Source: Rutstroemia sp. NJR-2017a BVV2 (lineage: Eukaryota > Ascomycota > Leotiomycetes > Helotiales > Rutstroemiaceae). Taken from it: 64,000 bases of DNA. The position numbers and the translations under genes were made by a program. The notes beneath the pieces are model-generated. The model made no database searches, was not told where the DNA came from, and saw only the letters and a list, made by a program, of their open reading frames with translations. The DNA is taken from assembly GCA_002946415.1 (NCBI GenBank), contig NJPS01000048.1, forward strand, positions 1,488,001 to 1,552,000. Reading direction: 5' to 3'. This document shows, one piece after another, positions 11,982-23,820 of this stretch. Every line of letters starts with the position of its first letter. Positions within the stretch are counted from its first letter, which is position 1.

Positions 11982-13195
11982 GACTGAGGGTTGCGTGTGC
12001 GGTATGAGATGATGTGCTGATGGCGGAGAGCGGAGTCAACGGATTTGATGATGATTGTTTGGGGCTAGACTCGTCTGGGTCGCTCTTGACATCTATGAAT
12101 ATGGCCAACGCTATTTGAAGGTATGGATCGTTTGTTATAAACTGTTTGAAAAATCCTGAAGTGGCTGGGAATATAAGGAACTTGAGGTTGATCCTCAGCC
12201 AATGACTCAAAGATGCGATGCCATTTCTCAGGATGTCTACAGTATTTAAACACGAAGAACTAAGACCCCCTGCCTCATCTCTTCACTTCCTTCTCTTTCG
12301 ACATAAGCTAGATAGCAAGGATTGACAAAATCGACTACCCTCCACCTTTTCTGGAAGTGGCACTTACGTGCACGGATCACACAAAAAGAGCGGAGCAAGA
12401 TTAGGTGATAAGCGATGAATATCTCGAAGCCAACTCTTGCAAGATATTACACAGAACAGCAAGGTGTAATCCGTCATCCGGTATCTTCAAGCTGACGAGC
12501 ATCTCTCACCAATTGTCAAATCCGGGCTGATTGTGGTGAACTCCAGAGTGGGAGAATCCAACCCCCTATGTCCCCATCCCCTCCCCTTTACTAAACGACA
12601 GCCGAAAATTTTTCTACGGCGTGTAGCTGGGGCAGCACAGACCAGTAACTCCACGCGGACATGTCGCGAATACGCCCTTTGCGCAGCAGGGAATGATATC
12701 AAACTTTGCGATTTCGATTTTTGGAAGTTGAGACTGCGGTATCGATAGCTTCAAGTCAGAATCTCGAAACCTCGATTTTAAACCTTTGGAGAGTTACAAC
12801 GATGCGTGTAACTAGCTTAATTGTGATCTCCGGTTAGTATTTCTCAAATTTATCAACTCCAGAATATTTCAACAACAAATAATCCAATTGGAATAAAAGT
12901 TGAAGTATTTTGAAGTTGAATAGTAACTCCTCATTCTCATTTATCAATTTTGGATTATCTCAAACCCCGGATCTGTACGAAGTAGATACAGAATTTTTTT
13001 TTAAATTTCATGGTGCTATCGTCTTATGCCCCCGTGTATGCCATCGGCGAGGCTGAACAAGCATTGGCGAGCGTGGCTGTGGTCAGCTGCGCCGGCTTTC
13101 TGTGTAGCCTTGGGAAGATTTCTTAAACTTTCACTTTATCTCCCCTTAGATGCATTCCATTCTTATCCAAACAAGATTTTGCTGTACATCTCAAA
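11982..13195. other. Intergenic, no gene recognised
   Basis: The region lies between the heads of the minus-strand acetyltransferase and the plus-strand STAND-N/TPR gene, so it should hold both promoters. Short open frames on both strands have no family-like content. The 12,700-13,020 part is AT-rich. Confidence 0.45.
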
Positions 13196-15705
13196 ATGTC
13201 CTTTGGTCTTGGAGTTGGTGATGCCCTTGCTGTGTTGGGTCTCTTCGAACGCATCGCCGTCGAACTGCGAAACTACAAGAGTGCACCGGCGCATTTCCAA
13301 CAGCTTGGTGCGGAGCTCGATCTCCTCCAGAGCGCAATAAAGCATACCCTTTGCGTGGTGCCACATACTCTACATGATCGCCAGACCATCGAGCACGTCA
13401 GGGCTATTGTCATGCACTGCTTGCCGGCTGTGCAAACATTACTGGATAAAATGCGATCCAAAGAGTCTAGCCTTGGACATTTTCGCACGTCAAGTAGCCT
13501 GAGCAGCATTGGAACTCGCATTCATTGGTCGATGATAGCCAAGAAAGACGTTGATGATGTTCGCAATATTGTCATGTCGCAGATAGCGGCGATCAACATG
13601 CTCCTAATCACACATTCACTGTATGGTCATCCTCGGACATGCGACCTGAAGTAAGCTAAAGATTACAACAGGGCCCAGATGGGACGGCTCACAGATAGTG
13701 TTGAGAGCAGTAATAAGGCCCAGTCAACTCTCATAAAGACCCATTCAGATGCTATCAAGCAGCAGACCTCCTCTATATTAAACATTGTATCAGCAACGCC
13801 AGATGCCATCGCTGATCTGAAGGCTACGACGATCATGCAAGCTAAGAGCCAATCGGAGCATACACAAACATTGGGACATGGATTAACAGCTGTTACGTCT
13901 CATATCGACGCCCTCTCGCGGATCAGCAAGGACGCCTCAAGCACATTCATTCTCCACACAGTTTCCATTAGACGCTCTATTACTAGACTTACTTCCATCG
14001 TAGGAGACATCCAGAAGCTCTTTTCTTTGTAACGTGTCTATCAAGCCTTTCAGGTTTATTCTGTCTGCTAACTCGATTCCCAGATTGGAAGCTTGCTCTA
14101 GAGATGCGCTGGAGGCTATAGGTCGAAATACGTAGGTGCAACTCTTACAAAAGAGTTTTCTAACTTGGCCATTTACTGAATAGCAGCAGCCGTTTATTGC
14201 TTGGCATAGCCGGCCAGCTGAAGCAGATTATTCGTGCTATTGAAGCCATTCCGCTTCACCTCACACTTGATATTATCCGTCTAGACGACGCCCTAGGCGA
14301 GAGTTGGGCTCTTCCATTACAAGCCTGTCGAACGTGGGAGGTTTGTCACTTAACCCCGTCGTTCTCACATAAATGCTCTAACACCATAAGTCTTTCTGTG
14401 ATCTGCTTGGATCAGTGGTCTACGCAAGACACCCACCTGGCGCGAATCGAATTGCTGCGAGACAGTTTGTCCTCACGATGGCAAGGACCGGAGCTGAGCT
14501 CCAGCGATCCCAGTGGGAGAGAGTCATCAAGCCGGGACTTCACATTGAACAGGCAATGATCTTTTCCAAGATCGATTTTTCTACTATCAACTGTGCCGAA
14601 TGTAGTAACTTAGCTCCTGGGGCATCAAAAGACCAGCACAGCAACCTATGGTAAGCTTGTTTGTATAGTAGAAGATCTTTACTGTGACTAGTAACAAGCT
14701 AATAACCCAAAATAAGTGCTGCATGTGGTCGTTGGCTGAGTACCCAAAAGACTGCTGAGCCGCCTCTGGCTCTGCTTGATAAAGCCAACGCATTGCCTGA
14801 CACCAGTCCCTCATTCGGTCAGAATCCTCAATTACCATCTATGGAAACACCTTCAGATGTACAGCATTTCCGTCGAGTACAGATACGGCAGCCTTCTGAG
14901 CCAATTTGCGATATTCAGACTGCGGAGGAAATATTGAGGAAAGATCCATCAAATGTGGCCGCCAATACATATTGTACTCTTAACCTGCTGCAGGAAGTCT
15001 ACCGTTCGAAAAGCCCTGAGTTGCTTACCAAAGTTACCATTGCCAGAAAACACCTAGAAATTGTCATCTTTTCAGGTATTTGACTCGAGTTCCAATGAGT
15101 TCACCAGCGGAAAAGTTTTGACTAATCTCATAACACTGCAGATTCGTCGACGGCCAGTTCCTTGTATCTTCTCGGGGAAGTATTTTTAAAAGCGAAGATG
15201 CTACAACGAGCATACGACTGGTTTCAACAAGCGGTATACAGAGAAGCGCGTTCCCCACAACTTTGGATAGCAATCGGCATCTTATATTATGAAAACCAAC
15301 AATATCACGACTCGCTCGATGCTCTCTGCCGAGCTATAGTATTACTCCCGTTCTCTTACATAGCGTGGTATAACTTGGGCGTCGTGGTGTGTACCATGCT
15401 CTGTATCTCTGATTGCTGATATTGACAGAGGAATGCAGTACGACGCGTCTGCGAACAAGGTTGATGATGCTCACGATTGTTTCGAGAAATGCTTACGGCT
15501 TAAGCCAAATCAGCCCGATGTTCAGGCTCGGCTCGGCGTGCTCAAACAGTTTCCACGAGGAACAGAGAAGATAAATATACCTGATGATCACAGAATTAAA
15601 AGTATGAGGAGAGGCGGCCTACAGTTTACGGTAGCAGAGTCACACAATACTGATATTCTTTTGAAGCTCATCGAAAATCCTCAGGAATCTTCGATCTTCA
15701 GCTAA
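13196..15705 (+). CDS. STAND-type N-domain + ubiquitin-like domain + Cyc8-like TPR protein
   Basis: My model has eight exons: 13196-13620, 13672-14028, 14084-14131, 14184-14340, 14391-14650, 14717-15075, 15142-15386 and 15439-15705 (705 residues, all junctions in frame). Residues 1-270 resemble the N-terminal domain of fungal STAND proteins (MSFGLGVGDALAVLGLFERI, then helical segments). Residues about 285-400 resemble the fungal ULD (IRLDDALGESWALPLQACRT, VIKPGLHIEQAM). Residues about 500-650 are TPRs with a Cyc8/Ssn6-like pattern (SLYLLGEVFLKAKMLQRAYD, QQAVYREARSPQLWIAIGIL, KVDDAHDCFEKCLRLKPNQP). No NTPase lies between them. Cyc8 TPRs contact Tup1 and DNA-binding repressors; STAND N-domains relay self/non-self signals. 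Combining them suggests a signalling adaptor or corepressor-related protein, which is inference. Introns ending at 14390 and 14716 use AAG acceptors. Confidence 0.75.
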
Positions 15706-16772
15706 AGTGGTAACATACCAACACCACCACTACAAGTGGCTGGTGATCACGACGGAGCTAGGTTTTCTTAAGACATTTATCCGGAAGACCCTTCAAATCT
15801 ACTCCAGTCTCGTCCTGGGACTCCGGGAGATTCGCCACATCTACCTTTGCAAGTTCCTCAACAGGTTTAAACAGTCCTAGGTGGAGATCTGGTGTACTGT
15901 ACAATCATCATTATCAGGATTCTCATGGAATGCTGAGTTTCATCCGGGGCATCATACTCCCTCTCGAAGACTATCCGACTTGGAAAGATTAGGACATCTC
16001 GAAGAACAACCCCTAGAAATTCTGATGGATGAGCACGAAACAACTGATGAAGAATTAAATCGCACCGGTATGCATTGGCAAATTGTTTGAAACTCAACAG
16101 TATAGGCCCTACTACGTCACAAGTGTTACGATGATCAATCTGGCCTGCCTGCTGAAAATACCATTGTGTGGAAATCTGATTACTGCATGGCAAGGGAGTT
16201 ATTGAGGCTGACAGTCTTTACCCGTTGAAAATACACGGCCAATCTCTGTTCATTGCTGATTGCTAGAGATATTCAGTAGTCTGGAGTTTTAGGAATGTCT
16301 TCTGGGCATATTTAATAGATTCTTTTGATTGCGAACCTGGTGCACAGCGATTTTACCAGAGTAGGTCGCCAATCAAGCCGGGAACATTGGAGGGAGGGAG
16401 AGATGTCTAAAATACTGGAAGCCCTTCATCTTCTACAACATAATGACGACTGTAAACACAGCAGACCGCGTCATAAAGTCAAGCGGGTCAACGAGGTGCA
16501 GCTTGTTGGTCAATGTCTTTATGATGGTCCACGATACAAGATTTGGTCGTAGTACAGCGGTCTGACGTGGACTTGTATCTTCCCACTCCCTCACCCCTAT
16601 CTTTCCCATCCAAATCCCAATCCTTCACTGCATTTCACTACCACCGTACCAACCAAGGTATTACCCACGACAGATCAACAACCACAGACCCACATAAACA
16701 TTGGTCGCAACAAGGACGTAACTATGCCGACCAATATTACCCACGAGATGAGCATAACCATTGTATATCAAT
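15706..16772. other. Intergenic with possible unresolved exons
   Basis: No gene is assigned. The stretch about 15740-16180 has locally coding-like + strand frames (for example around 15945-16069, rich in Glu/Leu/Thr codons) that I could not join to the upstream gene with good splice sites. The rest, to the 3' end of the minus-strand B3/4 gene, shows nothing recognisable. Confidence 0.3.
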
Positions 16773-17492
16773 TCATCCCGAGGAAGCTTTAATGATTCGC
16801 TGGGACGTAATGATATCCAAGTTGAGCTTTTTAAGTGTAGAAACAAGCTCCTGCGCAGCAGCCTCAAGAGATTCATCAGTGGTAGGCTCGAGAGCATCCA
16901 AAATAAACAGAGCTCTAGTAGTTGATTCTTGTAAAGCAGTTCGAGGATCCTGTCGCCAATTCCAACGACGGCAAGTTACTCCAACATTATCGCACCACAC
17001 AACCTCGCCCGGATCCGGGTGCTCTGTTACAGTCTCCCCACTCGTGACTGTCTGGAATGTCTCTTGCCCAGTGGCACGCACACATCGTGGAGCGCCTTGG
17101 TATTTATCAAGATCCTCCCCGCCTAGAGGAATCTGATGCTTGACTGAAATAGCATTGTAAATATCCGTCAGCCGGTTCACACGTGGTAGGCCGCCCTCTA
17201 CTCGTCGTGTCAACGCCTCCAAGCTGTTGCGGTACTTCTTTGGCTTCGAGCCAAAGTCGTTGTATGCTGCTCTCCAGGCCGCTACGTGTGGCAGATCCGT
17301 GACTGCTTGCTTTGCAAGTTGTGCCCGGGCCGAAGCTTCGGCTTCTTGAAGTAAGTTTTCGCTCGTGGCATCGGAGGGTCCCGGTGGGATACCTTCCACG
17401 ACTATAAGTAATGCCCGGTAGTCTGGACGCAACTTGAAAACTTCAGGCGCGACGTGTGCGTTGCTGAGTAGGTTTTGTGAAGATTCAGACAT
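16773..17492 (-). CDS. B3/4 domain protein (PheRS beta-type B3/B4 domain)
   Basis: Single exon, 239 residues from the ATG at 17492. An in-frame ATG at 17654 would add 54 residues including a hydrophobic stretch. I prefer 17492 because family-like sequence starts shortly after it. It resembles free-standing B3/4 proteins of bacteria: EVFKLRPDYRALLIVVEGI near the N-terminus, WRAAYNDFGSKPKKYRNSLE around residues 94-113, LPRVNRLTDIYNAISVKHQI around 123-142, GEVVWCDNVGVTCRRWNWRQ around 182-201. In PheRS the B3/B4 module hydrolyses mischarged Tyr-tRNA(Phe). Stand-alone versions may edit tRNA in trans or do something else; the activity here is unknown. Occurrence mainly in bacteria leaves transfer possible. 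Confidence 0.85.
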   Translation of the reverse strand: MSESSQNLLSNAHVAPEVFKLRPDYRALLIVVEGIPPGPSDATSENLLQEAEASARAQLAKQAVTDLPHVAAWRAAYNDFGSKPKKYRNSLEALTRRVEGGLPRVNRLTDIYNAISVKHQIPLGGEDLDKYQGAPRCVRATGQETFQTVTSGETVTEHPDPGEVVWCDNVGVTCRRWNWRQDPRTALQESTTRALFILDALEPTTDESLEAAAQELVSTLKKLNLDIITSQRIIKASSG

Positions 17493-18403
17493 AGTAGTGA
17501 GGTTACTGACTGACGAATAAAATTCGAGGAATATGTAGAGAAAGAAAACAATGCAGTTTAGTGATATGAGAAGAATGACTGTTGAATAGCTAAGAGCTGT
17601 GACTTGCACCTCCTTTAATATGACGTTGGAAGTCGCAAAGAAGTTTTGATGCATGTCATTAATTGCGGGGTCTGCGCCCTGCCGGAGTGGAATTAGACTC
17701 TCCGAGAAGTCCCTAGGTTTAAAACCTACAGTACTAATTCATCGTACAGTACAGTAACCCTATCTGGACGAAGGGTTCTGGGCCCTGGTTTCCGTCTCCT
17801 TACCTCATCTGCATCGCTGTGTTCCTATTCTCTCGGCGTCCTCCCGTCATTGCCCAGTCTCTGATGATAGAATAATAATCTTCCTTTGGAGTTATGCACT
17901 AATTCTTGCACTGTTGGTCGCGGCTGGGACATATGCCTAAGACTGAACGTTCGCGATGTTTGATAAAATTACTCCACATTTTCCTGTCATCCGACCTTAA
18001 CGCCGGCTTTGCATCTGCCAGGAAGACTGCACGTATGTCTATGCAGTGCATTATCGACGTCTTGAGGATACAAACTTGCGTTGAGCATGTCGACTGGATC
18101 CAATTACATTGACCAAAGACTCGGGTGGCGTGCCAAACATTCACCTCCATGTCAAATGCTTTCCTCAGCGGTGAAGCCATGTTCATGCCACCGAATTGCA
18201 ATGGATAGTTGTCCGCATTCGTGGTCTTGCTAGCCATTTAACTCGCTATCAGGCTGTACTACCCGAGATGGCACACATAAGAAGGGGATGCTGCCTATTT
18301 CCACTATCCGAAGGAAACTACTGGTTTTATGCACAGAAAATCAATCATACCGATTTTCCTGGAACTAATTGACTGGTCGATTACTACTTAGAAAACCTTG
18401 AAG
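17493..18403. other. Divergent promoter region with one weak ORF
   Basis: The region lies between divergent genes (B3/4 on minus, FAD oxidoreductase on plus). A minus-strand ATG frame of 112 codons at 17899-18237 is open but unlike any family I know, so I do not call it a gene. TACAGTAC-type short repeats occur near 17727-17755. Confidence 0.4.
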
Positions 18404-20361
18404 ATGCCATTTTCTAAAAAATGGATTCTGGCTGTTATATCTCTCGTCTTCACTACCACGGCGTTCGGCGCACCAAACTGTAAATGTGTACGTTGAACAT
18501 GAACAATCAACACCCCTTAGAAACTCGTTTAACTGATAGATTAATAGGGGCCAGATGATGGCTGTTGGCCTTCGCACGATATGTGGCAGTCATTGAATGC
18601 ATCAGTATCCGGAAAACTTATCAAGCCAGTTCCAGCAGCGATTGTATGTTATCCTGGACCGCTACAGAATCTAACAGCCTGTTCTATCGTTGTATCAAAA
18701 CTCTCAAATGAGGAACTAGTTCGAAATGATCCTATTGCGCTCGATAGTCCTTCTAGTACCGACTACGGTTGTCCCCCTATCGACTTCTCGGCTGGAGGCG
18801 TCGCCGCAGGAAACTGTACCATTGGAGATGCTCCGAGGTATGTTGTGAATGCAACAACATCGGATGATATTGCGAGAGGAATAGAATTTGCGAGAAAGCA
18901 TAATATTAGACTGGTGATTAGGAACACAGGTCATGATGGCTTGGGCAGGTGAGCTGATTTTACCTGAAGCTAGAATCGACCTTGCATGCTAAAACCTGCA
19001 GATCTACCGGTTATGGAAGTTTAGAAGTGTGGATAAGATATTTTAGGCGAGGCATAACCTTCAAGCAACGTTATATCTCCTCCAACAACTGCCGAAAATC
19101 TCTCTGGGATGGAAGTGCCTTTAAGATCGCTGGAGGTTACATCTGGGAAGAGGTCTATGCCGAAGCTGAAAGAGAAAACGTGATAGTAGTCGGTGGTAGT
19201 GACCCGGTATGTTTTATTTCGTCCAAAACTGGTTCAGTGGTTCTTCATGCTAATTTTCGATAGACAGTAGGCGCCATTGGAGGTTGGGCACAAGGTGGAG
19301 GACACTCGCCAGCATCTCGTGATTACGGACTTGGTGTCCAGCAAATGCTCGAAGCCGAAGTTGTCCTCGCAAATGGTTCCTTGGTAACCGCTAATGCTTG
19401 CGAGAATCAAGATCTCTTCTTCGCCATTCGGGGTGGTGGCGGCGGAACTTATGGTGTGGTTGTGTCAACTACTGTGAAGGCTCACCCAATGAAGCATATT
19501 GTTGCGCAAGTTCTGAATGTCTCACCGCTCACTGATACATTCATACCAGAATTCATTGACGCATTAACACTTATCTACTCTGAATATCCAGATCTTAACG
19601 ATGCAGGCTTTTCTGGCTATGGTACCTGGGGTGTCCAAAGTCCTCTTATAGCGATCGGCAACTCGACAACCGGGTATAATCATCGATTAGGAGCTTTTGG
19701 CAGGTCCATCGATGACGCAAAAATGACATTTGAACCACTCATGTTGAAGCTTGCACAATTCAATGCAAGTCTATCAATCTCTGCAACATACACCTCCTTT
19801 CCTACCTATGCGGCATATTACGCAGCACTCGCTGTTAGCAGGTATGGTGCTGGTGATACATACGTCCTTGGCTCCCGACTTCTCGACCGTAAAGCCCTGA
19901 CGGCGTCGATGAAGGACCTAAAGGAGATGTTAAGTGTTGTTGCTGGTTCCTCTGGACAACTAACTCGCACAACAGTGTGTCTTGTATCCGGTGGCCAAGT
20001 GTTTGTTCCTGATTATACTTCCGCACTCAACCATGCATGGCATTCTTCGTACGTCCACCAGATGGTGAGGCGTGGGTGGAGCGCTGGGACAGATGCCGCC
20101 GCAGCTCAGGAGATAAAGGACGAAATGTTGTATGCGAAAGCTGGAGCGATGAAGAAACTGGCACCGGATACAGGATGTTATATGAATGAGTGTGACGCCA
20201 GGGATCCTGATTACCCGAAGGACTTCTACGGTCAGAGTCTTTCGAGATTGGAAGAAGTAAAAAGGGCGTACGATCCTCATGATGTGTTTTACTGTCCAAC
20301 TTGTGTTGGGAGCAACAGGTGGAAACTGGAAGCCAACGGAACATTGTGCCGGAACGTATGA
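18404..20361 (+). CDS. Secreted FAD-linked oxidoreductase (BBE/isoamyl alcohol oxidase-like)
   Basis: Four exons: 18404-18487, 18548-18948, 19002-19206 and 19264-20361, 595 residues. The first exon encodes a signal peptide (basic start, hydrophobic core, then AFG before APNCKC). The FAD_binding_4 domain follows, with RLVIRNTGHDGLG placing the likely covalent FAD histidine at about residue 157, and GAIGGWAQGGGHSPASRDYG in the pyrophosphate loop. The position that carries a second, cysteinyl FAD link in berberine bridge enzymes is not Cys here, so a single link is expected. The C-terminal BBE segment ends YDPHDVFYCPTCVGSNRWKL. Substrate unknown; such enzymes oxidise alcohols or sugars outside the cell or act in secondary metabolism. 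No biosynthetic cluster surrounds it. Confidence 0.9.
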
Positions 20362-20904
20362 AACAATGTCTGGAAAGGCATGAGCAGGTGCCTTCCAAGC
20401 ATTGTTAGGGAAGGCATGTAGCGCGAAGGCCGGTGTTGGTGTGAGCCCGGACTTTACCAGACGTCTTATGGGCACAATATCTTCCATCGTGTCAGCAAAG
20501 TCATGCTTCTATGATTGTGATTTAAGAATTAGAAGAATGGTCAGCTTGAGTGCCATGAGAACATTTGCATTCTCTAATGTCTGTTTGCTAACCTTAACCT
20601 TTGACGCTCTAACTCCAGCATGTTTTCCTGCAAGCCAATGGTAGCCCCAGGACACTTTCTTCGCCTATCGCAGAATGCAGACTGAACCAAAACCCGTATG
20701 ATCCTTATTTCCAGAAAGTAGAGAGGATTTACACGATTGCCCACTAGCCATCTCATTCCCTTTGCCATATCACGCCATAACATATGCTTTGCAGCCGACT
20801 AACCACTCTTTTCGGACGATAATAATACTACAAGTGGTCGTTATCATTAATTTATATCTTCTCACAAGTCTCCAGTTCGACCACAACCAACAAGAGCTCA
20901 GTGT
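20362..20904. other. Convergent intergenic spacer
   Basis: Holds the 3' ends of the oxidoreductase (+) and RING-CH (-) transcripts. Nothing else is seen. Confidence 0.5.
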
Positions 20905-22443
20905 TCATCTAGTCGCTGAGCGTCTGCCCGGCGCTGGTCCGACGAAATCCCTGACCCTCTTCTTCCCGAAATCCCGTGCCTTCTTCCACTTGCAATAAAG
21001 CATTACGACATCTTTCAGCACCACAAACAGACAGCCGCCGATTATACTCCTGCCCCACTTATGCTGCAACAACCCACGCTGCTTCAACCATATGGAAGGA
21101 AGAGCCAGCTTCAGAGCATCGCCCATCACGGAGGATACGGCTGGGAAGAAGAGCGCGCCCATCATTTTGAGGAATATACTTGACGCATTAATATTTCGAC
21201 GGAGTTCCCAAGCATCGTTCTGGTTGATTCCGTTCTGATTCTGATTTGGTGCCATCGCGTCGCCGTTTCTTCCTGCCGCAGGTTGTGCACCTTCGGCCGC
21301 CATATTGCCTCCTTGTTGCGCGGGCTCTTCGTGCACTTCTTCAACGATCTCAACTTCTAGGTCGAAGAAAGCATTGTTTGCTTCTTCTCTCTGGACTTGC
21401 TGGGCAATCTGTTCTGCGGTCTCCCCTTCGCGCGGTTTCCGTTGGACGGCTAATTCCCACTTCTTTTCTAGGTCGCTGAATAGCGATTTATAAAGATTGT
21501 TATAGGTTAAACGGATGTAGGGCAGCATTGCGAAAGTGCGGCCGGGTGTCGGAGGCCATGTGGTGAAATACTTGTTGTCAGGACTGAAGAGGAAATACTA
21601 GGGCAAGTTAGCGCGTAGGAATTTGACTTGCGAACGATGACTTACTGTGAGAGGAAGTACCGTGAACAACGGATCTGCAATGCTTGTCCGCGATAGCACG
21701 AGGGTAGGTGCTATCAATGGAAGACCCACCAGAGTCCACCAGCTTGGCACCGTAGTAAGGTTAGGGAAGAATAAGAGGACAAACTTGGTAAGCTTTGAGG
21801 CTGACGGAAACTGTACGTAGTCAGTCGAAACCAGTCCACTGAGAATGTCTCCGGGATTCGTTGCCATTATGCTCTTGGCTTCATCTGCGCCAAACACCAG
21901 TGTAAGAGTATTGATTCCATAGACCAGAAATCCTGTGTAGAAGCATCCGGCCAAGCCAGTGACGGCCAAAGGTAGCATTGCCTCTTCCGTCAGCCGGCGC
22001 AACTTGTCGATTGCCAACACGATGTAGTCTTTGGGTTGATCGATCTTGAGCTGATATTTGCAAACGGGACAAACGATCTTTGGGGCCATTTCCTTGTCTC
22101 CAGTAACAGTGATCCAGTCCATTAGGCATTCTTCGTGGGCACGCAGAGAGCAGGGACAAGGAGAACGCCAGGGCGATGCTTGAGGTCCATCTTCTGTATC
22201 ATCCATCTGACATATCCAACATCTTTGAGGTTCCGATTGTGGAGGTTGCACAGTGCTTTGCTCATCGCTCCTGGTAGCTGCTGCAGGCTTGGGGTCATTT
22301 AGAAGATAGGCTTGCGCATTAGGATTCGAATGAAAGCTGTTTTCGGAAGCTTGTGGTGCGCTCGAGACTGTATCTTCTTCTGCGTCTCTTTGTGGCGCTA
22401 TTTGGCGGGACGAGCTCGAAGGTCTAGGCGGAGCTGAAGCCAT
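20905..22443 (-). CDS. RING-CH (MARCH-type) membrane E3 ubiquitin ligase
   Basis: Two exons, 22443-21646 and 21597-20905, 496 residues; the 48-nt intron has a GTAAGT donor and CTAAC branch. After a disordered N-terminus, a C4HC3 RING-CH finger is visible: C75, C78, C96, C98, H103, C106, C125, C128 (starts CWICQMDD, ends VCPVCKY). Hydrophobic segments follow at about residues 150-185 and 210-250, and again near the C-terminus (about 395-465), giving a multi-pass membrane protein. Between them lies a Gln/Asn/Glu-rich loop. Family members ubiquitinate membrane proteins at ER, mitochondria or endosomes; target and compartment are not evident. It is divergent from the glycosyltransferase gene. Confidence 0.9.
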
Positions 22444-23820
22444 GGTTTGGTGGTTGAATGGGTAAACGGGAGAGAAAATCGAGCTTCAGTATCGCGCTAT
22501 CGCATCGTTCTCATGAAGAATTTGTGGCGATTGATCTGATTACCTGTTTCGCGCAGATGAAATGTGGAGCAAACGACGGAGTCGATGTCAATTGATACAG
22601 CCTTTTTCTGCAGATGAGGTTATCGCCTCGGTCACAGCAAGAGTCTCAGCCACATAATTGAAGTCATAGCCTTGCACGCTTAGACCATCAGAAGTGTTAC
22701 CATGAGATTCACGGAGAAGTTCAACAATTTATAATAAATGTAGCAATTGGGATTTTGGCTCGATATCCATATCTAACAGCTCCGAATCTCAATTTACTCA
22801 GGCTCCGTTACATTTTCTGGAATTTAGTTTGCCCATTTTGTGTATTTGGATGTGTTTAGTCTGCTAGCTTTTATATACGTGCCGAAGAAGGTCTCACTTA
22901 TTTGTACGACTAAGAGCTCATTCAAGTCTTGCTTTCTCTCCTTAACATACAGATATGTCCATCGTCGTCAACTCATTGAGTGAGCGACACGCATCAACTC
23001 GTGGTATTTTCGTCATCAGTTCATGTCATAAATTTGATTGGGTCGAGAGACGCGCAAGCCACACAGCACTCTTAAATCCACTTTCGGCTCTTCTGACGAG
23101 TACGAGATATCACCGTTCATCTCCTTTACGCATGCCATATTGCGCGTCTATTACCCGCGGATCTGAACTGCTGAACAATTACCCTACTTTGGAGGTTTCT
23201 AATTGTATCGCTATCGAAGGCGGTTTATATGCTTGCGTGGCCCGGTGCGCGGTCTTGGCAGGCCCAGCTAATAGTCGTTTGAGCAGTCTAAAGTCAATGA
23301 CGACGAGACCGTAATACCAGGGGTCGAGCTACCTGCTGTACCAGCCAGACCGTGGAATATGAAATGAATATTCAATGATGCCTAGATAAGATTCCCCATG
23401 TTGCTGCTTCACTGTCGCGCAGTGCGAAACCATTTTGAAGGCGCCGGCAAGGTTTGGCGATCAAGGACCGAGAATATTGAATTGCACGGAGGCATAACCT
23501 GTTTGCCTTTGGATGCAAACAAGATAACGAAGTCGCTCAGAATGGCGACATACAACCAGCAGCACGACCTATCACAACTGCCGGATGATCTGTTTGCATT
23601 CACTACCCTAGCTATGGACCTATGGTACCTTATCTTGCAAGTGTTACGTAGTTCTCCTGCCCGTCAATAGCGCTAGGAGGGGTTTCTACTTCCACACTAC
23701 TTATCTTAGAGAATTGTTGTGCTTTTGTTGTTGCTCTTGTGTTGGTTTTTTCCCTCATTGTTGCCTTCAAATTACTTTCTTTTTGTTCATGCTTTGACTC
23801 TCCAAGAGATCAATGGAAGA
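22444..23820. other. Divergent promoter region
   Basis: 1.4 kb between the RING-CH ATG (minus) and the glycosyltransferase ATG (plus). Open frames at 22955-23314 and 23398-23670 have no family-like sequence and are probably leader or chance frames. The part just before 23821 is T-rich. Confidence 0.45.

Noticed and set aside
17899..18237. Minus-strand ATG ORF of 112 codons
   Set aside because: It lies in a divergent promoter region, shows no domain features, and is readily explained by chance.
22955..23314. 119-codon ORF between RING-CH and glycosyltransferase genes
   Set aside because: Its composition is not protein-like and there is no family similarity.
23719..23820. Leu-rich N-terminal extension of the glycosyltransferase
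   Set aside because: It would start with GTG. The ATG at 23821 already gives a complete signal anchor.
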